Part shown: piece by piece, positions 53,929 to 61,652 of the stretch | Numbering within the stretch: position 1 is the stretch's first letter | Layout: each line of letters starts with the position of its first letter | Assembly: GCF_032144095.1 (NCBI RefSeq) | Contig: NZ_JAVSNJ010000005.1 | Location: 1-64,000 of the forward strand | Direction of reading: 5' to 3' | Source: Sphaerochaeta sp032144095 | GTDB taxonomy: Bacteria; Spirochaetota; Spirochaetia; Sphaerochaetales; Sphaerochaetaceae | Length of the DNA: 64,000 nt | Made by a program: the position numbers and the translations under genes | Notes under the pieces: generated by a model | Databases searched by the model: none | What the model was told of the DNA's origin: nothing | The model's input: the letters and a program-made list of their open reading frames with translations, nothing else

Positions 53929-55020
53929 ATCAGAAACCATAGTACTGTCATGATAAAACCTTCATCCTCAGCGTGCAATCTCCGTTGTGACTACTGCTTC
54001 TACCATGAGATAGCAGAAAACCGCGAGGTGGGGTGCCGCCCCTTCATGGGCGAGGATGTGATGCTTTCGATCATCACCAAGGCCTTGGCAGAGGCAAAGC
54101 ACTGTTCGTTTGTCTTTCAGGGGGGGGAGCCCTCCCTTATAGGGCTGCCTTTCTATGAGAGGTTTGTCGCAGAGGTGAAACGCCTCAATACTGAGGGGGC
54201 TTCCATCCACTATGCGTTCCAGACCAATGGGATGCATATCGATGACGCCTGGGCCCTCTTCTTCAAGCAGAACAACTTTCTGGTGGGTGTCTCCTTCGAT
54301 GGTTCCCCTCGGTTGCATGATATGCACCGTTTTGATGGCCAAGGAAAGAAGAGTGCGCGATCGGTCTTGGATGGAATAGCCCTCCTTCGCGAGTATGGGG
54401 TTGATTTCAATCTCCTGAGTGTCGTCACCAATGAGCTTGCCCAGAACGTCGATCTCATGTGGCAGTACATGATCGGCCATGGACACCGGTATCTGCAGTT
54501 CATCCCCTGCATGGAGAGTCTGGACAGTGATGGAAGGAAACCGTTCCTGACTGCAGAAAACTACTCCCTGTTCCTCAAGCGCCTGTTTGACCTCTGGTAT
54601 GAAGCATGGCAGAAGGGAGACCCTGTCTCCATCAGGTTCTTTGATAACCTGGTAGGCATGCTTGCAGGCTACCCTCCTGAGAGTTGTGACATGGCAGGCA
54701 TCTGTTCGGTCCAATATGTGGTCGAAAGTGATGGCACTGTCTTTCCCTGTGACTTCTACTGTGACGATGCTTCAGTCTTGGGAAATATCCTGACCGATGA
54801 GTTTTCTGCCCTTGATGAGCGTAGGGCGCTTCTTCGTTTCATCGAGGACTCTCCCAACACCATCGATGCGTGTGAACAATGTCCTTGGAGGGTCCTCTGC
54901 CGTGGCGGTTGCAAACGGTATAGGAGAGAGGAAGGGTACCGCTTCTGCTCGACCATGCAAGATTTTTTCCCCTATGTCATTGAACGGATGGAGCATGTGG
55001 CTCGTACTATGGTACGATAG
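53929..55020 (+). CDS. Anaerobic sulfatase-maturating enzyme (radical SAM, SPASM)
   Basis: This radical SAM enzyme converts the active-site Cys of sulfatases to formylglycine. It has IKPSSSACNLRCDYCFY with Cys16-x3-Cys20-x2-Cys23 for the SAM [4Fe-4S] cluster. FVFQGGEPSLIGLPFYE follows, and the C-terminal SPASM region holds CSVQYVVESDGTVFPCDFYC and CEQCPWRVLCRGGCKRYR for two more clusters. Translation most likely begins at ATC (53929-53931), exactly 7 bases after AAGGAG, giving eight residues that match the family N-terminus. The first ATG (53950) lacks a ribosome site. It matures the two sulfatases in this operon. Confidence 0.9.
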   Translation: MRNHSTVMIKPSSSACNLRCDYCFYHEIAENREVGCRPFMGEDVMLSIITKALAEAKHCSFVFQGGEPSLIGLPFYERFVAEVKRLNTEGASIHYAFQTNGMHIDDAWALFFKQNNFLVGVSFDGSPRLHDMHRFDGQGKKSARSVLDGIALLREYGVDFNLLSVVTNELAQNVDLMWQYMIGHGHRYLQFIPCMESLDSDGRKPFLTAENYSLFLKRLFDLWYEAWQKGDPVSIRFFDNLVGMLAGYPPESCDMAGICSVQYVVESDGTVFPCDFYCDDASVLGNILTDEFSALDERRALLRFIEDSPNTIDACEQCPWRVLCRGGCKRYRREEGYRFCSTMQDFFPYVIERMEHVARTMVR

Positions 55021-55043
55021 AGAAACAAGAGAGGAGAGCTATA

Positions 55044-55649
55044 GTGTCCCAGCCAGACCTTCCCATCAAGTCCAAGAAGCCCGAGGTAAATCTCAAGTTC
55101 TATCTGAAGCTTTTCTGGACCACCTTTACCCTGAGCCTTTTTACCTTCGGTGGAGGATTTGTCATTATTTCCTTGATGAGGAAAAAGATGGTTGTCAACC
55201 TCAAGTGGATCAACGACGAGGAGATGATGGACTTCGTCATTATTGCCCAATCTTCGCCGGGGCCCATTGCCCTCAATGGTTCGCTGATGGTGGGCTACCA
55301 CCTGGCAAACATCCCAGGGGCTTTGGTAGCCGCCCTTGGTACCGTTCTCCCTCCCATGATCATCCTTAGCCTGGTCAGCCTCGGCTATGAGGCGGTGAAG
55401 ACCAACCTCTGGATCGCCTCTGCTTTCCATGGGATGCGCCCTGTTGTCGCTGCCATTGTCCTGCAGGTAACCTGGGCTCTCCTCAAGCCTCTCCTGGACA
55501 AGAAGAAGATCCTCCCCATAGCCATGCTTCTCCTCGCCTTTGTTGCCCTCTACTTCTTTAAGGTGAACATCATGCTGGTTATGGTGGTCTGCGTTGTTGC
55601 CGCTGTCATACTGAGCCTTGTCGAGATCAAGAAGGAAGGGCACAAATGA
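55044..55649 (+). CDS. CHR-family anion transporter, first half-size subunit
   Basis: This 201-residue membrane protein belongs to the CHR (chromate/sulfate) transporter family: FTLSLFTFGGGFVIISLMRKK, then IAQSSPGPIALNGSLMVGY, characteristic of a half-size CHR subunit. Six or so hydrophobic segments are visible. The GTG start follows GAGGAG. It begins 23 bases after the sulfatase-maturating gene and overlaps the second half by 4 bases. The family is known for chromate resistance, and some members are linked to sulfate. Here it may export the sulfate freed by the sulfatases. Confidence 0.88.
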   Translation: MSQPDLPIKSKKPEVNLKFYLKLFWTTFTLSLFTFGGGFVIISLMRKKMVVNLKWINDEEMMDFVIIAQSSPGPIALNGSLMVGYHLANIPGALVAALGTVLPPMIILSLVSLGYEAVKTNLWIASAFHGMRPVVAAIVLQVTWALLKPLLDKKKILPIAMLLLAFVALYFFKVNIMLVMVVCVVAAVILSLVEIKKEGHK

Positions 55650-56218
55650 GCATATTCATCCAACTCTTCATCAGCTTTTTCCAGATAGGCCTGTTCAGTA
55701 TCGGAGGGGGGTATGCGGCCATGCCGCTTATCCAGGCCCAGACAGTTGTTCTCAAGGGGTGGCTCAGCCTTGCTGAGTTTGCTGACCTCATCACCATTGC
55801 AGAGATGACCCCGGGCCCTATCGCCATCAACTCGGCCACGTTCGTGGGTATGAAGGTTGCGGGCATTGGTGGGGTGGTTGCCGCAACCTTAGGAAATATC
55901 CTGCCTTCCTGCATCATCATGATCATTCTGGCAAAGCTCTATGAGAAGTACAGCAAGCAGACCCTGCTCAAGAGCATCCTGGAGAATGTCCGCCCTGTTG
56001 TGGTAGCCGCCATCTTTACCGCCGGTCTCTCCCTGTTGCAGCTTGCGATCGGCTCATTTAGTCTTGGTATCCAAAATTTTGACCTCTTTGCTGTCATAGT
56101 CTTCTTGCTGGCCTTTGTGATACTGAACAGCAAGAAGCTTCGCGTAGGACCTATCATCCTGCTGATCATCGGGGCAGCTGTAGGGATTGGCTATGGTGTT
56201 GTCACTGGTGTGGTGTAG
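55646..56218 (+). CDS. CHR-family anion transporter, second half-size subunit
   Basis: This 190-residue membrane protein is the partner of the preceding subunit: QIGLFSIGGGYAAMPLIQAQ and ITIAEMTPGPIAINSATFVG repeat the paired CHR motif. Two half-size proteins of opposite orientation usually form the functional transporter. The coding regions overlap by 4 bases (ATGA). It closes the sulfated-substrate operon, followed by about 280 bases without another gene. Confidence 0.88.
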   Translation: MSIFIQLFISFFQIGLFSIGGGYAAMPLIQAQTVVLKGWLSLAEFADLITIAEMTPGPIAINSATFVGMKVAGIGGVVAATLGNILPSCIIMIILAKLYEKYSKQTLLKSILENVRPVVVAAIFTAGLSLLQLAIGSFSLGIQNFDLFAVIVFLLAFVILNSKKLRVGPIILLIIGAAVGIGYGVVTGVV

Positions 56219-56412
56219 GGGACAAGCCTTGCGCGAAAGAAGTAATGTCACCTGGTATTCTAGCTAGACATTGCCGCCTACCTTTTCTGCCATTTTTGTG
56301 TATCTCCCAAGTGAAGAACTGGAATTCCCATTGCCTTTCACTGCTTGGTATGAAAAATCTGTAAAAATTCGTATACATTTCCCTATCATCAAAGGATAAT
56401 TGCCACTATCAT

Positions 56413-56442
56413 TTGTCATAGGTTTTTACTTGATTCTATAAT
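56413..56442 (+). promoter_or_regulatory. Promoter of the diguanylate cyclase gene
   Basis: TTGTCA (56413-56418) and a perfect TATAAT (56437-56442), with an 18-base spacer, lie 58 bases before the gene. The preceding 190 bases hold nothing I can name. Confidence 0.55.
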
Positions 56443-56500
56443 CTTTGATCAGGCTTTTCATCTTTTTTGGACTACCCTAAGCACCAAGGAGCTTCTTACA

Positions 56501-57850
56501 ATGATACGGATAACAAAACGGGTTTTTACAGACCTCGCTATTTGGATGATGGGTTTCGGCATTCTGGTCGGCATTGTATTCCCCTTTTTCATGGTAGTGT
56601 TGGGAATGGACCCTGCCATTGCAATGACTTGGTGGTTCTTTTTCGTATGCATGTCAGCTGGCCTGTTTGTAGGGGCCGTCAATATTCTCTTGGCCCAACG
56701 TATTGTGGGAGACCGCCTAAAAGTGCTAGCAAAGCATATGAAGGATATTGAGAACCACCTCAAGACCATAGCGGGAAAGTCAGAGGCCATGGACTGCACC
56801 CCCGCCAACTGCCACATCCCTGTCGATTCCAAGGATGCGATAGGGGCAAGCTCCCTCGCCTTCAACAACCTGGTCGATACCCTGGCCAAGTCCATCCAGA
56901 TCGAGATGGACATCCGTAGATATACCCAGCTGCTCACCACCCACCTTGAGACAGACCAACTCTGCCGAAGTGCCCTCATAAGTCTGATGGAGATGGTGGG
57001 CGCTCCTTCTGGGGCAATCCTCATAGAGGAAGGTGGGGAACTTAGGGCCTACCATACGGTCGGGTTGACCAAATCCAGCTCGTTGCACAACAACCCCCTG
57101 ATCCTCAACACCATGCAGACCTTGAAACGTACCATCATCGACATTCCTGAAGACATCTTGCTTGAAGGGGTAATGACATCCTTCCGTCCCCAGCAGATCA
57201 TTGTGGAACCAATCGTCTACAAGCAGCTGCCTTTGGGTATTGTGGTATTGGCTTCCAACCTGGCCTTCAGGGCCGAGGTGTTGGAAAACCTTGACCTCTT
57301 TGGGACCAGCCTCGCCCTTGCCCTCCATAACGCCTTGACCCATGACCAGGTTCAGAAACTTGCAGCCATCGACCCCCTGACCGGTGTCTATAACCGTAGG
57401 TTCGGCCTCTCACGCCTGCATGAGGAGTTCATCCGTGCCGTCAAGCAGAACATTGCCTTGTCTGTCCTCATGATCGACATCGACCACTTCAAGCAGGTCA
57501 ACGATACCTATGGCCATACGGTGGGGGACAGGGTGCTGCGCACCATCGCCTCCACAACCCGCTCTCTCTTGCGCGAAGGTGATATCCTCATCCGCCTGGG
57601 AGGCGATGAGTTCATGGTAGTCCTGTTGGGAGCCTCACGCTCAGATGCCCTTGAGGTAGGACAGTCCGTCAGGCGGCAGATCGAGGAGAAGCGCATTGCA
57701 TATGGCGAACAGTCCATCCATGTAACCCTCAGCATTGGAGGTTCCTCCTTCCCTGAACTCGATGCAGGGCATGAGAACGAGCTCATCGAAGCCGCTGACC
57801 GGGCCCTCTATCTGGTGAAGGAATCGGGGAGAAACAAGGTCTCGGTTTGA
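56501..57850 (+). CDS. Membrane diguanylate cyclase with GAF-like sensor
   Basis: This 449-residue enzyme makes cyclic di-GMP from two GTP. Two N-terminal membrane helices (LAIWMMGFGILVGIVFPFFM and WFFFVCMSAGLFVGAVNILL) are followed by a HAMP/coiled region, a GAF-like domain at about residues 130-285 and a C-terminal GGDEF domain with an intact GGDEF (residues 367-371). The product-inhibition site RxxD (Arg358-Glu-Gly-Asp361) lies exactly five residues before it. The GAF-like domain suggests control by a small ligand. It has its own promoter. Nothing in the neighbourhood suggests its effector. Confidence 0.9.
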   Translation: MIRITKRVFTDLAIWMMGFGILVGIVFPFFMVVLGMDPAIAMTWWFFFVCMSAGLFVGAVNILLAQRIVGDRLKVLAKHMKDIENHLKTIAGKSEAMDCTPANCHIPVDSKDAIGASSLAFNNLVDTLAKSIQIEMDIRRYTQLLTTHLETDQLCRSALISLMEMVGAPSGAILIEEGGELRAYHTVGLTKSSSLHNNPLILNTMQTLKRTIIDIPEDILLEGVMTSFRPQQIIVEPIVYKQLPLGIVVLASNLAFRAEVLENLDLFGTSLALALHNALTHDQVQKLAAIDPLTGVYNRRFGLSRLHEEFIRAVKQNIALSVLMIDIDHFKQVNDTYGHTVGDRVLRTIASTTRSLLREGDILIRLGGDEFMVVLLGASRSDALEVGQSVRRQIEEKRIAYGEQSIHVTLSIGGSSFPELDAGHENELIEAADRALYLVKESGRNKVSV

Positions 57851-57906
57851 TAGCATCTACCACCTCTGGTATTCTGGAGCTTGCAGCCTGTCGCTTCTTT
57901 TCAGCT

Positions 57907-57944
57907 AACCCCTAGGCTCCAAACCTAGGGAGAGTGGGTTTTTT
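57907..57944 (+). terminator. Rho-independent terminator after the diguanylate cyclase
   Basis: CCCTAGG pairs with CCTAGGG around a 7-base loop, with an outer AACCC/GGGTT pairing and a run of six T. Confidence 0.7.
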
Positions 57945-57998
57945 CCCTTGTGGGCCCAATGCAATGCATGGTAGGATTCCTCCTATAGGAGCCACATG

Positions 57999-59081
57999 AT
58001 GTATATCCAATGCACAAGGAAACTGCTCTCGCTCATTGATGAACCCAAGGAAGGGCTCCCTGCAGACCTGGGTGATGAATCTTTCTGCTGGCATGCAAAT
58101 GTCATCGAACTCAATGGCGAGCAGTGTGTCATCATGGTGAATAACGTGGCCATGTTCTTGGCCCTGTTTATCCTGGAACCCTTTGTAGACTTTACAAAAC
58201 AGGTACGTAAGGCAATTAGGATTTCCCTTGAGGATAGTGGCCTCCCCCCAGGTGCCGTAACCAAGTATCTTGCCAGTTCAAGGGCCTTTCGTTTCTGTCC
58301 AACCAGTGACCGGTCCCAGATCGGGCGGCTGAACCAGGTGGCACACATGGCAAAGGAGCATCTTGCTTGGGTGGAAACCCAAAACGAGGGGGACCATCCC
58401 CTTCCTGACAATGTATTGGAATTTCCCTCACCCAACAAAGGTCCTATGCAAAAGCCAAAAGAGAGAAAAGCCAGACAGGTGCCATCCAAGCCTGTCAGTA
58501 ATGAGACTCCGAGGAAGATGGTAGCCCTCGATGTCGAACTGGGTCTCGTGAAAGGCAACGGACCGGTGAAACGCTCCTTTCTGGTTCCCCTTGACATCAC
58601 CTTCGGTGATTTGCACGACATCCTGCAGATAGGATTTGGATGGCAAAATTTGCATCTGCATGAGTTCAGGCTCAAAAAGAGATTGGTACGAATCGGAATG
58701 TTCTTGCCAGATGACCCTTTCATGGACGATTTCTCCCCACAGGATTTGCTTGATGAAAAGCTTACCCATCTTTCTGACTATATTCCTAGGGTGGGAACTG
58801 TCGAGTATGAGTATGACTTTGGTGACAGCTGGATCCATACCATCAAGGTGGGGCAGGTCACCACTGCCGTTGACGTTGTCCATCCCGAGTGCACTGCGGG
58901 GGTGGGTTCAACCCCTCCAGAGGACTGTGGAGGCTTGTATGGCTATAGTCACCTGTGCAAGGTTCTCTCCGACCCTTCTTGCGAGGAGTACGAAGAGCTC
59001 CTCTCCTGGGCAGGTGATGAATTCGGCCTTCCCTTTGATAAGGCCTCCATTAACAAGAGCCTGAAGCGACTCTCATTGTAG
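57999..59081 (+). CDS. DUF6933-like domain fused to PRiA4 ORF-3-like domain
   Basis: This 360-residue protein has two parts. Residues 1-about 130 (YIQCTRKLLSLIDEP, then FCWHANVIELNGEQCVIMVN) resemble DUF6933. Residues about 175-360 match the plasmid pRiA4b ORF-3 family: SFLVPLDITFGDLHDILQIG, WQNLHLHEFRL and VEYEYDFGDSWIHTIKVGQ, with the family's final ECTAGVGSTPPEDCGG. The two domains are joined by a Lys/Pro-rich linker. Function is unknown for both. An AGGAG site favours the ATG at 57999 over the one at 57996. A gap of 27 bases leads to the kinase gene. Confidence 0.75.
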   Translation: MYIQCTRKLLSLIDEPKEGLPADLGDESFCWHANVIELNGEQCVIMVNNVAMFLALFILEPFVDFTKQVRKAIRISLEDSGLPPGAVTKYLASSRAFRFCPTSDRSQIGRLNQVAHMAKEHLAWVETQNEGDHPLPDNVLEFPSPNKGPMQKPKERKARQVPSKPVSNETPRKMVALDVELGLVKGNGPVKRSFLVPLDITFGDLHDILQIGFGWQNLHLHEFRLKKRLVRIGMFLPDDPFMDDFSPQDLLDEKLTHLSDYIPRVGTVEYEYDFGDSWIHTIKVGQVTTAVDVVHPECTAGVGSTPPEDCGGLYGYSHLCKVLSDPSCEEYEELLSWAGDEFGLPFDKASINKSLKRLSL

Positions 59082-59108
59082 GTGCGCTGGTCAATAAGGA
59101 GAGAGTAT

Positions 59109-60368
59109 ATGCATTTGGGTGTACTAGCGGATGATTTTACCGGTGCGACAGACATTGCCGGATTCTTGGTCAAGCACGGGATGGCGACCATCATGTTCAA
59201 TGGGGTGCCAGAACAGGCTCCAGCAGTTTTTTCCGATGCCTTGGTGGTAAGCTTGAAGATCCGCTCCTGCCCAGTTGGCGAGGCCGTGGAAAAAGCCCTC
59301 TCTGCCCTTTCTTTCCTCAAGGCGTCCGGCTGTACGAAGTTCTACTACAAGTACTGCTCTACCTTTGATTCCAGCAGGGAAGGGAACATCGGGCAGGTTA
59401 CCGATGCCCTGCTATCGGCCCTTGGTACCACCATGACCCTCATCTGTCCGGCCCTGCCGGTAAATGGGAGGACTGTCTACAAAGGCTACCTGTTTGTCCA
59501 GGATAGGCTTCTGGGCGAATCAAGCATGAAGAACCATCCCATCACCCCAATGCTCGACTCCAAGCTTGAGAGGCTCATGGAAGGGCAGTTCAAGGGAGCG
59601 TGTGCCCATATCTTCTTCGAGGATATGAGAAAGGGCAAGGCCCATGTACAAACCCTGATAGAATCATACAGACAGGAGAAAAAGAACTACCTCATCGTCG
59701 ATATCCTCGATGAAGAGGATTTGGAAACCACCGCCCAGGCAACGGAGGATTTTCCTCTGGTCACCGGGGGGTCGGGTTTGGCCCTGGGTATCGCACACCT
59801 CTACAACCAACGCCTAGGAAGGCCCAGCCATGAGGTGGTCAGCTTCATCCCCAAAAAGGAGCGTACTGTGGTGATAGCTGGCTCGTGCTCGGCCCAGACC
59901 AATGCCCAGGTTGCCTACTACCAGGCCAAGGCTCCTTCGATGCGCATTGATGAGCAGAAGTGCCTCAACCAGAAAGGGTATGCAGGAGAGCTCGCCCTTT
60001 GGGCCCTTAGCCAAGATGCAGAAGGCCTTGCCCCTCTGCTCTATGCCACAAGAAATGTGGAAGAACTTGCACAGAGCAAGGCGTTGTACCAAGGCCTTGA
60101 TCTCTCCTCGATGATAGAGAGGATCATAGGGTGTGTCACCAAGATCCTTGCCTTCAATGGGGTGAAGAACTTCATTGTGGCAGGAGGAGAGACCAGCGGG
60201 GTGGTGGCCACGACGCTGGGAGTCTCTTCCTACCTCATCGGGCCCCAGATAGACCCAGGGGTCTCCTGGGTTCGCTCCCTCGACGGGACCATGCACCTGG
60301 CCTTCAAGTCAGGTAACTTCGGCATGGTAGATTTCTTCGAAAAAGCACAGGAGATGTGTCATGCATGA
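59109..60368 (+). CDS. otnK: Four-carbon acid sugar kinase family protein (OtnK-like)
   Basis: This 419-residue kinase of the DUF1537/four-carbon acid sugar kinase family has GVLADDFTGATDIAGFLVKH (residues 4-23) at its N-terminus, YYKYCSTFDSSREGNIGQVT and LICPALPVNGRTVYKGYLFV in the first half, and IVAGGETSGVVATTLGVSS near residue 355. The family phosphorylates 3-oxo-tetronate or related acids. The ATG at 59109 follows AAGGAGAG. The aldolase-type decarboxylase gene overlaps by 8 bases and likely uses its product. Other genes of the usual threonate or erythronate pathway (dehydrogenase, isomerase) are not nearby. Confidence 0.85.
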   Translation: MHLGVLADDFTGATDIAGFLVKHGMATIMFNGVPEQAPAVFSDALVVSLKIRSCPVGEAVEKALSALSFLKASGCTKFYYKYCSTFDSSREGNIGQVTDALLSALGTTMTLICPALPVNGRTVYKGYLFVQDRLLGESSMKNHPITPMLDSKLERLMEGQFKGACAHIFFEDMRKGKAHVQTLIESYRQEKKNYLIVDILDEEDLETTAQATEDFPLVTGGSGLALGIAHLYNQRLGRPSHEVVSFIPKKERTVVIAGSCSAQTNAQVAYYQAKAPSMRIDEQKCLNQKGYAGELALWALSQDAEGLAPLLYATRNVEELAQSKALYQGLDLSSMIERIIGCVTKILAFNGVKNFIVAGGETSGVVATTLGVSSYLIGPQIDPGVSWVRSLDGTMHLAFKSGNFGMVDFFEKAQEMCHA

Positions 60369-60987
60369 GAAAGAGGCGAGAAGATCATTGGTTATGGTTG
60401 CCCGGTCGCTGTTTGCACGGGGATATGCCGTGGGAAGTGCCGGAAACATCTCGATGAGGCTGGAGGATGGCACCTATCTTGCCACCCCATCCGGTTCCTC
60501 TTTCGGGACCATCTCGGAAGAGGATATCGCCCATTTTGATGAAGAGCGGAATCTGTTGAGTGGCAAAAGTCCCACCAAGGAGGTTCCCCTCCATCTTGCC
60601 TGCTACGCAACCCATCCCTCGATGAGGGCTGTGGTCCACCTGCACGCCACCTATTCCACCCTGCTGGCAAGCTGTGAAGGCCTCACCGATGGCCTGCCGT
60701 TCGATCCTTTCACCCCGTACTTTGTCATGCGGGTGGGGGAGGTCGGGGTGCTGCCCTACCGGATCCCAGGCTCAGTATTGCTTGCAAAGGATATTGAACA
60801 GAGGCCCCAGTTCACCACCTATCTCATGGCCAACCATGGGATGCTGGTCTGTGGACACACCCTCACCGAGGCGGTCAATGCTGCAGAGGAGTTTGAGGAG
60901 AGTGCCAAGCTCTGGTATCTGGGCCAGAGTCTTCCCCTCAGGTATCTGAAACCTGAGGAGATTGAGGAACTAAAGGCCAAGAGGTAA
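60361..60987 (+). CDS. otnC: Class II aldolase/adducin-like protein (OtnC-like)
   Basis: This 208-residue metal-dependent enzyme belongs to the class II aldolase/adducin group: VGSAGNISMRLEDGTYLATP, KEVPLHLACYATHPSM, VVHLHATYSTLLA (zinc-binding His pair) and MANHGMLVCGHTLTEAVNAA with a third His. In the tetronate pathway the OtnC enzyme decarboxylates 3-oxo-tetronate 4-phosphate to dihydroxyacetone phosphate. It overlaps the kinase by 8 bases, which supports the paired assignment. Confidence 0.88.
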   Translation: MHEKEARRSLVMVARSLFARGYAVGSAGNISMRLEDGTYLATPSGSSFGTISEEDIAHFDEERNLLSGKSPTKEVPLHLACYATHPSMRAVVHLHATYSTLLASCEGLTDGLPFDPFTPYFVMRVGEVGVLPYRIPGSVLLAKDIEQRPQFTTYLMANHGMLVCGHTLTEAVNAAEEFEESAKLWYLGQSLPLRYLKPEEIEELKAKR

Positions 60988-61026
60988 AAGATGGCTCCTG
61001 TTCGGTAGTGATAGCCGAAATCGAGA

Positions 61027-61077
61027 TAGTATTTAGAAAAATCCTATATAAAACGTACAAATAGGATATCAATACTA
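61027..61077. other. Nested inverted repeat (cruciform or RNA hairpin)
   Basis: TAGTATT (61027-61033) pairs with AATACTA (61071-61077) outside, and ATCCTAT (61041-61047) with ATAGGAT (61061-61067) inside, leaving internal loops of 7 and 3 bases and a 13-base end loop. It lies alone in the 327-base gap before the metal-homeostasis group. A second weaker ACCAAGGG...CCTTGGT pair follows. Confidence 0.5.
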
Positions 61078-61232
61078 CGCACCAAGGGCTCTGCCATACG
61101 AAGAGTCTCCCCCTTGGTTTGATCACATAAGCCACCCAACATCCTGGGTTTGGCACACAATAGCCCTTAGCCTTGCTGCGTAGGGAGGTGGCTCTGTTGG
61201 AGCATGAAACTATTTTGTACATTCTTTCCTAT

Positions 61233-61276
61233 ATTTGATGTAGGTCAAATCTTTTGGTAGATTACCCTGCTATATT
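61233..61276 (+). promoter_or_regulatory. Fnr/Crp-type box and -10 element
   Basis: The 18-base palindrome ATTTGA-tgtagg-TCAAAT (61233-61250) is centred at 61241.5. A -10-like TATATT (61271-61276) follows 20 bases after its end. The centre then falls close to -41.5 relative to the expected start, the classical class II position for Crp/Fnr activators. An identical box stands before the HMA-protein gene. Confidence 0.65.
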
Positions 61277-61315
61277 GGGTTCAGATACAAACACAATGGC
61301 AAGAAGGAGCACACT

Positions 61316-61618
61316 ATGGCAAATACACAAACATTCAAACAGATGAAGGGTGGTCATTTCAAAACCCTACAGCAGTACGCCCCGATCGTGGCAAGGGTCC
61401 ATGGTGGACATCACCCGGAGTTCCATGAGGTACGGACCTTGTTGGATGCGATCATGCAGAAAGCGAAAGATGCGGGCAAAGGAAAAGCTGAGTTGCACGA
61501 GGAGTTTTCCAGGTTGCGTGAGATCACCGGCAACTATACCGTTCCCAACGACGTATGCGAAAGCTATGAGGCCGTCTACGTTTTGCTTTCTGAACTGGAT
61601 CGTGCATATCATGCTTGA
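61316..61618 (+). CDS. Small His-rich protein, hemerythrin/RIC-like motif
   Basis: This 100-residue soluble protein has a cluster of His and Glu in VARVHGGHHPEFHEV (His29, His32, His33, His37), which resembles the metal-binding helix of hemerythrin-like RIC/ScdA di-iron repair proteins, though it is too short for a full four-helix domain. It also has EITGNYTVPNDVCESYEAVY. I recall similar small proteins beside metal P-type ATPases. The gene is 34 bases before the ATPase and behind an Fnr-type box. It may bind a transition metal or di-iron centre. That role is inference only. Confidence 0.6.
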   Translation: MANTQTFKQMKGGHFKTLQQYAPIVARVHGGHHPEFHEVRTLLDAIMQKAKDAGKGKAELHEEFSRLREITGNYTVPNDVCESYEAVYVLLSELDRAYHA

Positions 61619-61652
61619 GAGGACAATCTCATAACAAAAGGTAGGTAGAGTT

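Noticed and set aside
55044..56218. Chromate-resistance operon reading of the CHR pair
   Set aside because: No chromate-resistance regulator or partner is present, and the linkage is to sulfatase maturation. Transport of chromate cannot be excluded.
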